From NCBI GenBank assembly GCA_020718965.1, contig DYRE01000144.1:1-6019 (forward strand): 6,019 nt of DNA, read 5' to 3'. The notes beneath the pieces are model-generated. The model ran no database searches and was not told the DNA's origin. It worked only from the letters and a program-made list of their open reading frames with translations. Origin of the DNA: Desulfomonile tiedjei. GTDB lineage: Bacteria; Desulfobacterota; Desulfomonilia; Desulfomonilales; Desulfomonilaceae. A program made the translations under genes and the position numbers. Numbering within the stretch: the first letter of the stretch is position 1; the number at the start of each line of letters is the position of its first letter. This document shows, one piece after another, positions 1 to 5,846 of this stretch.

Positions 1-2269
1 TACATTTTTCACGATCCCCCCTCATGGCATGTGCTGTCATGGCAATGATGGGCAGAGTCGTTTCCCCAAGATCTCTACGAATCCGGATGGTCGCCTCCAA
101 ACCGTCCATTTCCGGCATCTGAACATCCATCAGTACGATGTCAAACTTCTCTGTTTCAATCGCCTCAATCGCCTGTATGCCGTTCTGCGCAATTGACACT
201 TTATGCCCCATCCTTTTTATTAAGCTAACAGCCAATTTCTGGTTTATCAGGTTGTCTTCAGCTAACAGAAAATTTAGGCTCCGTTTGCTTTCGCGGATTG
301 AATGACGGGTCAACAAGGCAGGTCTGGTTTGAGTAACGTCACTTTTCCGTAATGAACCACATATCGTTTCCAAGAGTTGCTTTTGGTTAATTGGTTTGAG
401 CAAATAAGCTGATATTCCTAGCTCTAGGCACCTAGCGGCGTCACCACGCTGTCCAGCCGACGTGAGCATTATCATAGTCGAATTGGCGATACCCGGGTCA
501 GCCTTGATTTTCTCAGCCAATTCAAATCCGTCCATTCCCGGCATCATGTAATCAACCAGAACTATCGTAAATGGGTTCCTCTCGATCTCAGACTTTTTCA
601 TCTCCTCAAGAGCTGCCTTACCTCCATCTATTGAGGTTACTTTCATTCCCCAGGCCCTGAGAGATTCTTCTAGGATGCGTCTGTTTGTGGCGTTATCGTC
701 CACAACCAACACGCTGACACCTTTGAGGCTTGAGACGTCTGACGGAATGCGCCTAGACGCGAGTTCAGCCGATAGAGATAGCCAGACCATACAGTGAAAA
801 ACGCTTCCCTTGCCCATTTCACTTTCTACCCAAATTCGTCCCTTCATCATCTCAACCAATCGGGCCGTAATTGACAGGCCCAGGCCAGTGCCACCATATA
901 TCCTTGAAGTCGAGCCATCAGCTTGTTCAAAAGCGTTGAATATCTTCTTTTGCTTTTCAAGTGGGATCCCTATACCAGTGTCGGCGACGGAAAAGTGAAG
1001 GCAAATCTCCTCATTTGTTGCTACTTCCACCGCAGCGCTGACCGCCACCTCACCCTCCGCTGTAAATTTGATGGCGTTGCCAATTAAGTTGACCAGAATC
1101 TGGCGAATTCGTCCCGGATCGCCGATAAGAGCGTCAGGAATGTCGAAAGGAATACAGTACACTAATTCCAGCCCCTTATTGTCAGCCCCAATCGCCATAG
1201 TGGTCATGGTGTCCGAAATACAATCCCGTAAGCTGAATTGCATCGGAGCCAGTTCAAACTTACCGGCTTCTATTTTAGAAAAGTCCAAAATGTCATTGAT
1301 CAATCCGAGGAGAGAATCAGCAGAGATGATTACCGACTGAAGGTAATCCTGCTGCTCATCAGTCAATTGTGTGTTTAACGCAAGTTGCGTCATGCCGATT
1401 ATGCCATTCATCGGAGTCCGAATTTCGTGGCTCATGTTCGCCAAAAACTCACTCTTGGCTACACACGCTTGTTCCGCAAGCTTCCGGGCTTCGATCAACT
1501 CAGAGACATCTATGAAAGATCCTATTCCTCTTATTATTCTTCCCTCATCGTCTCTCTCTACAGAGGCATTTTCCAAAACAGTCAAGACACGTCCATCTTT
1601 GGTTCGTAAGGAACACTGATGTCGGACAAGACGGTCCTTTAGCCCCAATTGAAACGGGACAAAAGACTCGTCGCTCTGTTGTTCTCGTAGAACGCTGGAG
1701 GGCTTTCCTATTATGTCTTCTTTCTCGAACCCTGTAATCAGACTTAACTCTTCGTTAACTCCAGTGATTGTGCCGTGGGCGTCAAAAGTGAATATGGCTG
1801 TTGCGGCTGTCGACAGCAACCGTCTCTGTTCCTCGTTTGCAGAATCCAAGTATTGATTAGTTTTCTTGAGGACCTCTTCTATAAGCCTTTTCTCCTTCAA
1901 TGCATCGATCATGGAATTGAAGGCAACAGAGAAATCACCTAGGAAGTCGACTCTTTGATTCAAATCACCTTGAGCGACTTGTTGGGTCTGCCAGGTCAAA
2001 TGTTTCATATGAGCGTGGAGTTGTTTAAACGAGGAAATGAGAAAATTTCTGTGAGGGGGATCAACATCGAGTCGTCCTTCGGAGAGTGAACCCAAAAAAT
2101 GCTGGGAGTCCGCATAGCTCTTAATCAGGCTATTAACAGCGTCGACAAGTCGCACCACATCATTGGACGCCTGAGACCCTTGAGTATGCAATCTATCCGG
2201 AATCTCGCCACGGTTTAATTGGAGAATGGCTTCACTAATATCGTTCAGTAAGGACAACTGAACCTCCAT
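1..2269 (-). CDS. Soluble hybrid sensor histidine kinase, HAMP-like/PAS/HisKA/HATPase/REC/REC (3' end outside window)
   Basis: Reading the minus strand from the ATG at 2269 gives 756 uninterrupted codons to the window edge. Residues 1-130 are helical, with a HAMP-like segment at 98-124 (motif GDLNQRVDFLGDF). A PAS domain covers about 146-265. The H-box HEIRTP carries the phospho-acceptor His281. The ATPase domain shows the N-box around Asn394/Asn398, G1 DTGIGIP (430-436) and G2 GGTGLGL (459-465). REC1 has Asp524/Asp525, phospho-acceptor Asp573, Thr603 and Lys625. REC2 has Glu671/Asp672, Asp715 and Thr745; its conserved Lys and anything beyond, such as an Hpt domain, are cut off. By family knowledge it autophosphorylates on His and passes phosphate to the receivers. 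No membrane helix is visible, so it should be cytoplasmic. Its start lies 11 bases after the V4R stop without a clear ribosome site, which suggests an operon and possibly coupled translation. The output is unknown: no DNA-binding domain is visible. Confidence 0.95.
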   Translation of the reverse strand, partial: MEVQLSLLNDISEAILQLNRGEIPDRLHTQGSQASNDVVRLVDAVNSLIKSYADSQHFLGSLSEGRLDVDPPHRNFLISSFKQLHAHMKHLTWQTQQVAQGDLNQRVDFLGDFSVAFNSMIDALKEKRLIEEVLKKTNQYLDSANEEQRRLLSTAATAIFTFDAHGTITGVNEELSLITGFEKEDIIGKPSSVLREQQSDESFVPFQLGLKDRLVRHQCSLRTKDGRVLTVLENASVERDDEGRIIRGIGSFIDVSELIEARKLAEQACVAKSEFLANMSHEIRTPMNGIIGMTQLALNTQLTDEQQDYLQSVIISADSLLGLINDILDFSKIEAGKFELAPMQFSLRDCISDTMTTMAIGADNKGLELVYCIPFDIPDALIGDPGRIRQILVNLIGNAIKFTAEGEVAVSAAVEVATNEEICLHFSVADTGIGIPLEKQKKIFNAFEQADGSTSRIYGGTGLGLSITARLVEMMKGRIWVESEMGKGSVFHCMVWLSLSAELASRRIPSDVSSLKGVSVLVVDDNATNRRILEESLRAWGMKVTSIDGGKAALEEMKKSEIERNPFTIVLVDYMMPGMDGFELAEKIKADPGIANSTMIMLTSAGQRGDAARCLELGISAYLLKPINQKQLLETICGSLRKSDVTQTRPALLTRHSIRESKRSLNFLLAEDNLINQKLAVSLIKRMGHKVSIAQNGIQAIEAIETEKFDIVLMDVQMPEMDGLEATIRIRRDLGETTLPIIAMTAHAMRGDREKC

Positions 2270-2280
2270 GTCACTAGCGA

Positions 2281-2808
2281 CTATTGCTTTAGTTTTGCCG
2301 CAAACCTGCAGGTTCTGTCTCCCGTAGCCCAACAGTCGATCTCTTTTACTTCAAAATCCTTTCCGGTGTAAGTGTTCAGGATTCCGGCAATGAATCCCTC
2401 GTCGTAATCACAAACAGTCTCGCCCACAAGTGGTAAACCGGAACAATCCAGATCCTCCGAGACGGTTAAGACAAAATCCATTTTGGATATGTCGGCTTTC
2501 TCAACTCGCAGGATACCGATGTTGAGCGTTCTTAGTCTCTCCTGAAGTTGCGCTATGAACGCCTCAAAGTCAGCGTTTAAATCGAGCATATTTTTAGAAA
2601 ACTCAGCGCCGGCAAGTTTGCCGGCCTCGACGAAGAGTTCATTAGCGGCCTGAACCCCAAACCTGGTTATCAGAACATTCCTCAAAGTATATTGCATCAA
2701 CCTGTAAACAGAAACTAAAGTGGAGGGGCCAAGGTTCGGACGACCGTCTTCGATATTTCCGAGATCCTTCCATTGAAATTGATATGCGTTATGCTCTTCT
2801 TTAAACAT
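2281..2808 (-). CDS. Stand-alone V4R (4-vinyl reductase) domain sensor protein
   Basis: The product has 175 residues and is soluble. The C-terminal half, about residues 85-172, has the V4R pattern: the Cys-Ser-Gly motif at 122-124, Cys133 followed by a Gly-rich helix (GFIAGIL), and a terminal Cys-Trp...Gly-Asp...Cys motif. Cys133, Glu156, Cys159 and Cys167 have the spacing of the zinc ligands I recall for the phenol-sensing domain of MopR/DmpR-type regulators (Cys155, Glu178, Cys181, Cys189), a constant offset of 22. Known V4R domains bind small hydrophobic or aromatic ligands or serve in tetrapyrrole and aromatic pathways; here the ligand cannot be read from sequence. The protein carries no output domain and is followed directly by a histidine kinase lacking membrane segments, so I infer that it is the kinase's ligand-sensing partner. 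The start is fixed by a perfect AGGAGGT six bases upstream of the ATG. Confidence 0.88.
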   Translation of the reverse strand: MFKEEHNAYQFQWKDLGNIEDGRPNLGPSTLVSVYRLMQYTLRNVLITRFGVQAANELFVEAGKLAGAEFSKNMLDLNADFEAFIAQLQERLRTLNIGILRVEKADISKMDFVLTVSEDLDCSGLPLVGETVCDYDEGFIAGILNTYTGKDFEVKEIDCWATGDRTCRFAAKLKQ

Positions 2809-2814
2809 TACGGA

Positions 2815-2821
2815 ACCTCCT
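2815..2821 (-). promoter_or_regulatory. Strong ribosome binding site of the V4R gene
   Basis: On the minus strand the sequence AGGAGGT sits six bases before the ATG at 2808. It is a full anti-16S match, the strongest ribosome site in the window, and it decides the start. Its GGAGG core is also one arm of a hairpin in the leader, so its accessibility may be controlled. Confidence 0.85.
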
Positions 2822-2850
2822 ATTCAATAGGGAGGGAACAGAACCCCCTC
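2816..2850 (-). promoter_or_regulatory. Leader with two competing hairpins over the V4R ribosome site
   Basis: In the transcript (minus strand), GAGGGGG (2850-2844) can pair with UUCCCUC (2838-2832) as a 7-bp stem with two inner G-U pairs and a 5-base loop. The overlapping CCUCC (2835-2831) plus UAU (2829-2827) can instead pair with AUA (2823-2821) and the Shine-Dalgarno GGAGG (2820-2816), leaving a 3-base loop and one bulged C at 2830. The two folds share bases 2832-2835 and exclude each other. The first leaves the ribosome site free; the second hides it. This is the layout of a translational switch. No known riboswitch class is recognised, and purine/pyrimidine complementarity near a perfect Shine-Dalgarno can arise by chance. 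Confidence 0.4.
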
Positions 2851-2887
2851 TTCACTTCGTAAATTTGATTAATCCTCTCATGATTAC

Positions 2888-2915
2888 GTTATCATTTCCT
2901 GGAGCTACTTACCAA
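2888..2915 (-). promoter_or_regulatory. Weak sigma70-like promoter candidate for the V4R-kinase operon
   Basis: On the minus strand TTGGTA (2915-2910) and GATAAC (2893-2888) are 16 bases apart, each matching four of six consensus bases. Start of transcription would fall near 2881, giving a leader of about 70 bases that includes the competing hairpins. The match is poor and the choice is a guess among AT-rich alternatives. Confidence 0.15.
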
Positions 2916-2996
2916 GGTATATTTTATCACTTCGGGATATCAGATAAATGAGTTTCACAGTATAATGTTTCAGTTCCAGTTGGACAGGAATTGATA

Positions 2997-3069
2997 GAAA
3001 AGGTTGTTGGGCGCCCTACGGGATTTTAATTGAGTAGCTAGCCTATAATCAGAAACCAACAGCTTTTTT
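2997..3069 (+). terminator. Terminator-like long-loop hairpin with T-run
   Basis: On the plus strand GTTGTTGG (3003-3010) pairs with CCAACAGC (3056-3063) through eight base pairs, one of them G-U. The stem is directly followed by six T residues (3064-3069), and an A-run lies before the left arm. The loop is about 45 bases and contains the small palindrome GGGCGCCC. No plus-strand gene lies upstream. Read on the minus strand, where it would follow the 3140-3703 gene, the G-U pair becomes a C-A mismatch and only four T residues follow, so it is weaker in the useful direction. Confidence 0.2.
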
Positions 3070-3121
3070 CTTTGGAACTGTCTGAAACAGTAAATAGAGA
3101 CTATTGGTATTGGGTGAACGA

Positions 3122-3145
3122 GATTGATTCCGAACGGAATTAATC
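3122..3145 (-). other. Hairpin over the stop codon of the DUF2007-like gene
   Basis: Arms 3122-3131 and 3136-3145 are complementary at nine of ten positions around a four-base loop. The stem overlaps the TAA stop of the minus-strand gene. No T-run follows on that strand, so it is not a standard intrinsic terminator. It may stabilise the 3' end of the message or help a terminator further on. Confidence 0.4.
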
Positions 3146-3703
3146 GAATTTCTGGCCGTTGAGACGATCCAGTTTCGTGAGCCTACGCTCCTGATCTTTG
3201 AGTGATTCTTCCAGTTGATTGAGTCTGTTCCTCAAATATACGAAAGCTGTCCCCACGAATCCCACAAACAATAAGCAAACAACAAAAATGTTGTCGATCT
3301 TGTCCGAGAACAGAGCCGCCAAGAGCGGAGCCAACACGACATAAGTAAAGATGAACGACTTTAGTTCGTCTAGCTGTTGGCTTGGGAGTTCTTTCATGCT
3401 TAAAACATCAGAGGGCTCTGAACCAGGTTTTACAGTATTGATATCTTCCTGTTGACCCACTAGCTGAACTTTTTGCGACTCTTCCGCCTCCATTTGATTA
3501 AGAATCTTCTCTGCATCCTCCATGTCCTCAGGTTTGACAAGGAGTCGAACGCCCCTGGAAATCTGTAGCGAAGGATAAGCGCCTCCACAGTCATCCTTTT
3601 GAATGTAGGCTTCTATGCCTTCAAATCCGAGGCGTGAATTATCGACGATTGCTAACGCTTCGCTGGTATATGTCCTAATGACTACAGTCCTGTAAAGATC
3701 CAT
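3140..3703 (-). CDS. DUF2007-like domain protein with two membrane helices and coiled-coil tail
   Basis: From the ATG at 3703 the product has 187 residues. Residues 1-70 resemble DUF2007 (putative signal-transducing protein): it starts MDLYRTV, followed by a helix, a Gly-rich turn (Asp-Asp-Cys-Gly-Gly), a strand carrying the Arg-Gly-Val motif, and LLVKPEDMEDAEKIL. A polar linker (about 75-115) leads to two hydrophobic helices at about 117-132 and 138-157, joined by a short Asp/Lys turn, then a charged coiled coil at 158-183. It should be an inner-membrane protein with the DUF2007 domain and coiled coil on the same side, probably cytoplasmic. I chose this ATG because the domain starts there and GGGATG upstream could serve as a weak ribosome site. 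A TTG at 3754 or ATG at 3733 would add unconserved residues with no ribosome site. Function is unknown. It is a single gene, 331 bases from the V4R gene. Confidence 0.8.
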   Translation of the reverse strand: MDLYRTVVIRTYTSEALAIVDNSRLGFEGIEAYIQKDDCGGAYPSLQISRGVRLLVKPEDMEDAEKILNQMEAEESQKVQLVGQQEDINTVKPGSEPSDVLSMKELPSQQLDELKSFIFTYVVLAPLLAALFSDKIDNIFVVCLLFVGFVGTAFVYLRNRLNQLEESLKDQERRLTKLDRLNGQKFD

Positions 3704-3963
3704 GGTTTGCTCATCCCGTCTGAAGCAAATCATCGTTATGTTGCTGAAGAGCAAGCATTTTTAATTATCTATACGTATCTCACCGCTCGATCCCCGGTCA
3801 AGCGTAATTGTCCCCACGGTCCCCTGTGCCCTAGAATATTGTTTTTTTGAATTCCCGATATTTTTGTTTACTCCAGCGCCTACAAGAATAAATTCATAAC
3901 ATCTGTCCCTATTTTACACAGGTGGGAACTACAGTATCAAGCATGATATTTAATACGGGCAGG
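3704..3963. other. Intergenic stretch with GGGGACA-like motifs, possible mobile-element remnant
   Basis: No coding frame is convincing here. On the minus strand the motif GGGGAC(A/C) appears twice close together (3815-3808 and 3824-3818), and GGGACAG recurs at 3909-3903, separated by AT-rich DNA with a run of seven T residues. Similar GGGGACAG signatures flank Y1/RAYT-type transposase genes in many deltaproteobacteria, from memory, so this may be a remnant of such an element. No transposase is present. TTGACC on the minus strand (3801-3796) could be a -35 box for the 3140-3703 gene, but no good -10 box lies at the right distance. Confidence 0.3.
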
Positions 3964-4237
3964 TCAGAGCTTTTCCGTTAGCCCATGAGGCGTCATGCTA
4001 TTTAGAACAGCTCTGAATTCGGTTTTATAATCCTGGGGGTCGCGTTCACCACGATCTACTCTCAGCGTGCCAAACGGAAGCGCGTGGCGACATTATAGCG
4101 ATTCTCTAAAGTTCCGCCGTAATGAAGCAGGCTTTAATATTTTCATCTTTCCCATTGTTTAGCCAGAGGCTTTCGAGTTCGATGTACCGATTGGAGTGGT
4201 CCAGTAAAATCTGGAAGATCGCAGCTTAAACCGCCAT
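3964..4237 (-). pseudogene. Decayed small gene of unknown function with two stops and a frameshift
   Basis: From an ATG at 4237 the minus strand reads Met-Ala-Val, a TAA stop (4228-4226), then 39 protein-like codons (AAIFQILLDHSNRYIELESL and on, ending ACFITAEL) to a TAG at 4108-4106. In a frame one base away, from about 4092, 42 more protein-like codons follow (HALPFGTLRVDRGERDPQDY and on, ending TPHGLTEKL) to a TGA at 3966-3964. Both parts have ordinary amino-acid composition and together would make about 90 residues, consistent with one small gene broken by two nonsense changes and one frameshift. No ribosome site is clear, so the original start could differ. I do not recognise the family. 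Chance open frames are the alternative. Confidence 0.45.
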
Positions 4238-4360
4238 GATATTTGCCATATAATAAACGTAAGTCATAAAAAATGGCATCTGGAAATTGACCGTTTTATG
4301 TAAGTGGTTTAGGGTCTCTATGCTATAGATAAGGTATCTCAGACACAGAGAAAGATCAAA

Positions 4361-4552
4361 ATGTCAATTCGCCTTCAACCTGGTTTTTTCGATATTCATG
4401 AACGTATAACCAAGCTGTCGGAGATGCGTGGTCCGTTGGTTGGACTCAAGGAGCAGACTGACTGGGAAGCCTTTCGACGTAGCTTGAATGTTGTGTATGA
4501 CAAACTAGGGAAGAGCCGTGCGGGGGCGAAGCCGATCGATCTGGGCACATGA
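4361..4552 (+). pseudogene. Truncated IS5-family transposase (N-terminal 63 codons)
   Basis: The 63 residues match the N-terminal region I know from IS5-type DDE transposases with an InsH_N/DUF772-like domain: the opening MSIRLQPGFFDIHERITKLS, a central D-W-E-A-F-R segment, and the linker KSRAGAKPID. In intact relatives this linker is followed by a hydrophobic LMFK..VLQ helix and the catalytic DDE domain, about 300-450 residues in all. Here the frame ends three codons after the linker (Leu-Gly-Thr-stop) and no DDE domain follows. The next bases (4552-4580, ATGATTCAA...TTTCAG) faintly resemble a degraded continuation of that helix codon by codon, but not reliably. No terminal inverted repeats are evident. 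It is a dead remnant immediately upstream of a transporter permease, and marks an old insertion or rearrangement. Confidence 0.7.
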
Positions 4553-4613
4553 TTCAACCTGTCTTTATTTTCAGTCACCGCTTTGATCAAGAAGTCTGTG
4601 AGTCGACACAACC

Positions 4614-5807
4614 ATGGCAATTGTAGATCTACTGATCATTTCTTCACGGCAGGTCATCAGAAACGGGAGTCGCTACCAGGCCGTGCTTGTGGCAGTAGTT
4701 TTGGGCCTTGCCGGTCTCACCGTTCTGTTTACCATGGGAGATTCCATTGAAAAAAAGATCGGGCAAAATCTCGAACTTCTCGGAAAAGCCACCATCATTA
4801 AGGCAGGGTGGGACTTCGACAAAAAGTTAAGATGGCATCACGGAAAATTCAGTGATAAGGACCTGGGCGCTCTTAGATCACTCGACGGCGTCAGTCTGGT
4901 TGCGCCGTTTGTTAAGAAACGGGATCAGGTCTTCGCAAGTGGAAATAGCAAAGTTCAAGGGCAAATAGTGGGCATCGACAACAATTTTTTCACCGCATTG
5001 CAACTAAGCCTGTCGCAAGGTCGAGAGATAACAGGAGAAGATGTCAGTCTTAGAAAACAGATCTGTATAATGGGTAGGGCCGTTGCGTACGAACTGTTCG
5101 GGCCTGAAGCAGAGCCAGTAGGCCGATCCTTTAGCAGTTCAGGTCTGATGTGCGAGGTAATCGGTCTTCTGGGTGGCGTGGAGGACCACGAACTTAGTCA
5201 TAGTATCATGATTCCTATATCGGTAGCAACATCTGTCTTCCCTGAAATTGACAGGACAGCGGGAATTTATCTTCGAGCCCAAAATTGGGACTCCGTTCAT
5301 CAGATTAGCAATACTGTTCGACAGATGCTTGTAACAAACCATCCCGGCTACGCCGACGCATTGGAACTCGAGTATTTTCCTGAAAAAATCAGAACCATCG
5401 GACAAGTAAGATTCTGGGTTAAATTCTTACTGTATCTTGGCCTTACAGGTTCTGTCGGCCTGGGAGGTCTGGGCATCATGAATCTCATGATTGTGGCCGT
5501 TCAGGAGAGAACAAGCGAAATTGGGCTGCGCAAGGCGGTGGGGGCTACGGATCGGGCGATACTCGCACAATTCCTCATGGAAGCAGTCGGCATAAGCGCT
5601 TTGGGTTCTTGTCTCGGGCTATTGGTGGCGCTGATAGTCACTTTCCTGCTGTGGATATCATTTGCCATGACTCCTTCATGGTCGGCTTTTGCAGAAGCCG
5701 CAGTCATGGGAATATTTCTCGGTATCTTTGTGGGAACGCTGGCAGGACTTGTTCCAGCTCGATCCGCCAGCCGTCTTGATCCTGCGACCGCCATACGTTT
5801 TGAATAA
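4614..5807 (+). CDS. MacB/FtsX-type ABC transporter permease
   Basis: The 397-residue product has the standard layout of MacB-like permeases: a first membrane helix at about 22-42, a large periplasmic MacB_PCD-type domain (about 43-265), then three helices at about 268-296, 323-350 and 360-381. The cytoplasmic coupling loop ERTSEIGLRKAVGATDRAIL (298-317) and the C-terminal PARSASRLDPATAIRFE (381-397) are family hallmarks. Such permeases dimerise, pair with an ABC ATPase, and drive export or periplasmic work by transmitted motion, usually with a membrane-fusion protein; the substrate cannot be told. The start is firm because a TGA in frame lies just upstream (4599-4601) and ATG 4614 is the first start after it. 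No Shine-Dalgarno sequence is visible. No ATPase gene adjoins it; its upstream neighbour is a transposase stub, so the gene may have been separated from an operon. Confidence 0.93.
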   Translation: MAIVDLLIISSRQVIRNGSRYQAVLVAVVLGLAGLTVLFTMGDSIEKKIGQNLELLGKATIIKAGWDFDKKLRWHHGKFSDKDLGALRSLDGVSLVAPFVKKRDQVFASGNSKVQGQIVGIDNNFFTALQLSLSQGREITGEDVSLRKQICIMGRAVAYELFGPEAEPVGRSFSSSGLMCEVIGLLGGVEDHELSHSIMIPISVATSVFPEIDRTAGIYLRAQNWDSVHQISNTVRQMLVTNHPGYADALELEYFPEKIRTIGQVRFWVKFLLYLGLTGSVGLGGLGIMNLMIVAVQERTSEIGLRKAVGATDRAILAQFLMEAVGISALGSCLGLLVALIVTFLLWISFAMTPSWSAFAEAAVMGIFLGIFVGTLAGLVPARSASRLDPATAIRFE

Positions 5808-5846
5808 CGGCGTCTTGCCTGCAGAAATTCACTCGAATCGCATGGC
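5790..5846. repeat. Imperfect inverted repeat formed by the two convergent permease gene ends
   Basis: GCCATACGTTTTGA (5790-5803) and TCGAATCGCATGGC (5833-5846) are complementary at 11 of 14 positions. Both encode the same C-terminal motif (Ala-[Ile/Met]-Arg-Phe-Glu) read in opposite directions, so the symmetry follows from the homology of the two convergent genes. A transcript reading through could fold here, but no T-run follows and it is not a typical terminator. Confidence 0.5.

Larger units (their letters stand above)
2809..3139. other. Intergenic region between two minus-strand genes
   Basis: This 331-base stretch carries no convincing reading frame. It holds the V4R leader (2815-2850), a weak promoter candidate, an isolated TATAAT on the plus strand at 2961-2966 without a matching -35 box, a long-stem hairpin ending in a T-run (2997-3069), and a hairpin at the stop of the upstream gene (3122-3145). 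TGTTTCAG (2966-2973) and its reverse complement CTGAAACA (3082-3089) form an inverted pair about 108 bases apart, with no clear meaning. Confidence 0.5.

Noticed and set aside
810..1619. Several plus-strand open frames of 62-90 codons across this stretch
   Set aside because: They lie opposite the histidine kinase, whose frame is unbroken and carries all expected catalytic motifs, so they are shadow frames.
2961..2992. Sigma54-type promoter on the minus strand (TGGAAC...)
   Set aside because: The second half of the -24/-12 pattern is missing at the required spacing.
3704..3754. Longer start for the DUF2007-like gene at TTG 3754 or ATG 3733
   Set aside because: The extra residues precede the natural domain start MDLYRTV and neither codon has a ribosome site.
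4396..4620. Minus-strand open frame of 74 codons
   Set aside because: It is antisense to the transposase remnant, which has recognisable family sequence; the frame has no family features or ribosome site.
5139..5405. Minus-strand open frame of 88 codons
   Set aside because: It is antisense to the periplasmic domain of the permease and has no recognisable domain.
5501..5794. Minus-strand open frame of 97 codons
   Set aside because: It is antisense to the conserved C-terminal half of the permease, which explains its length.
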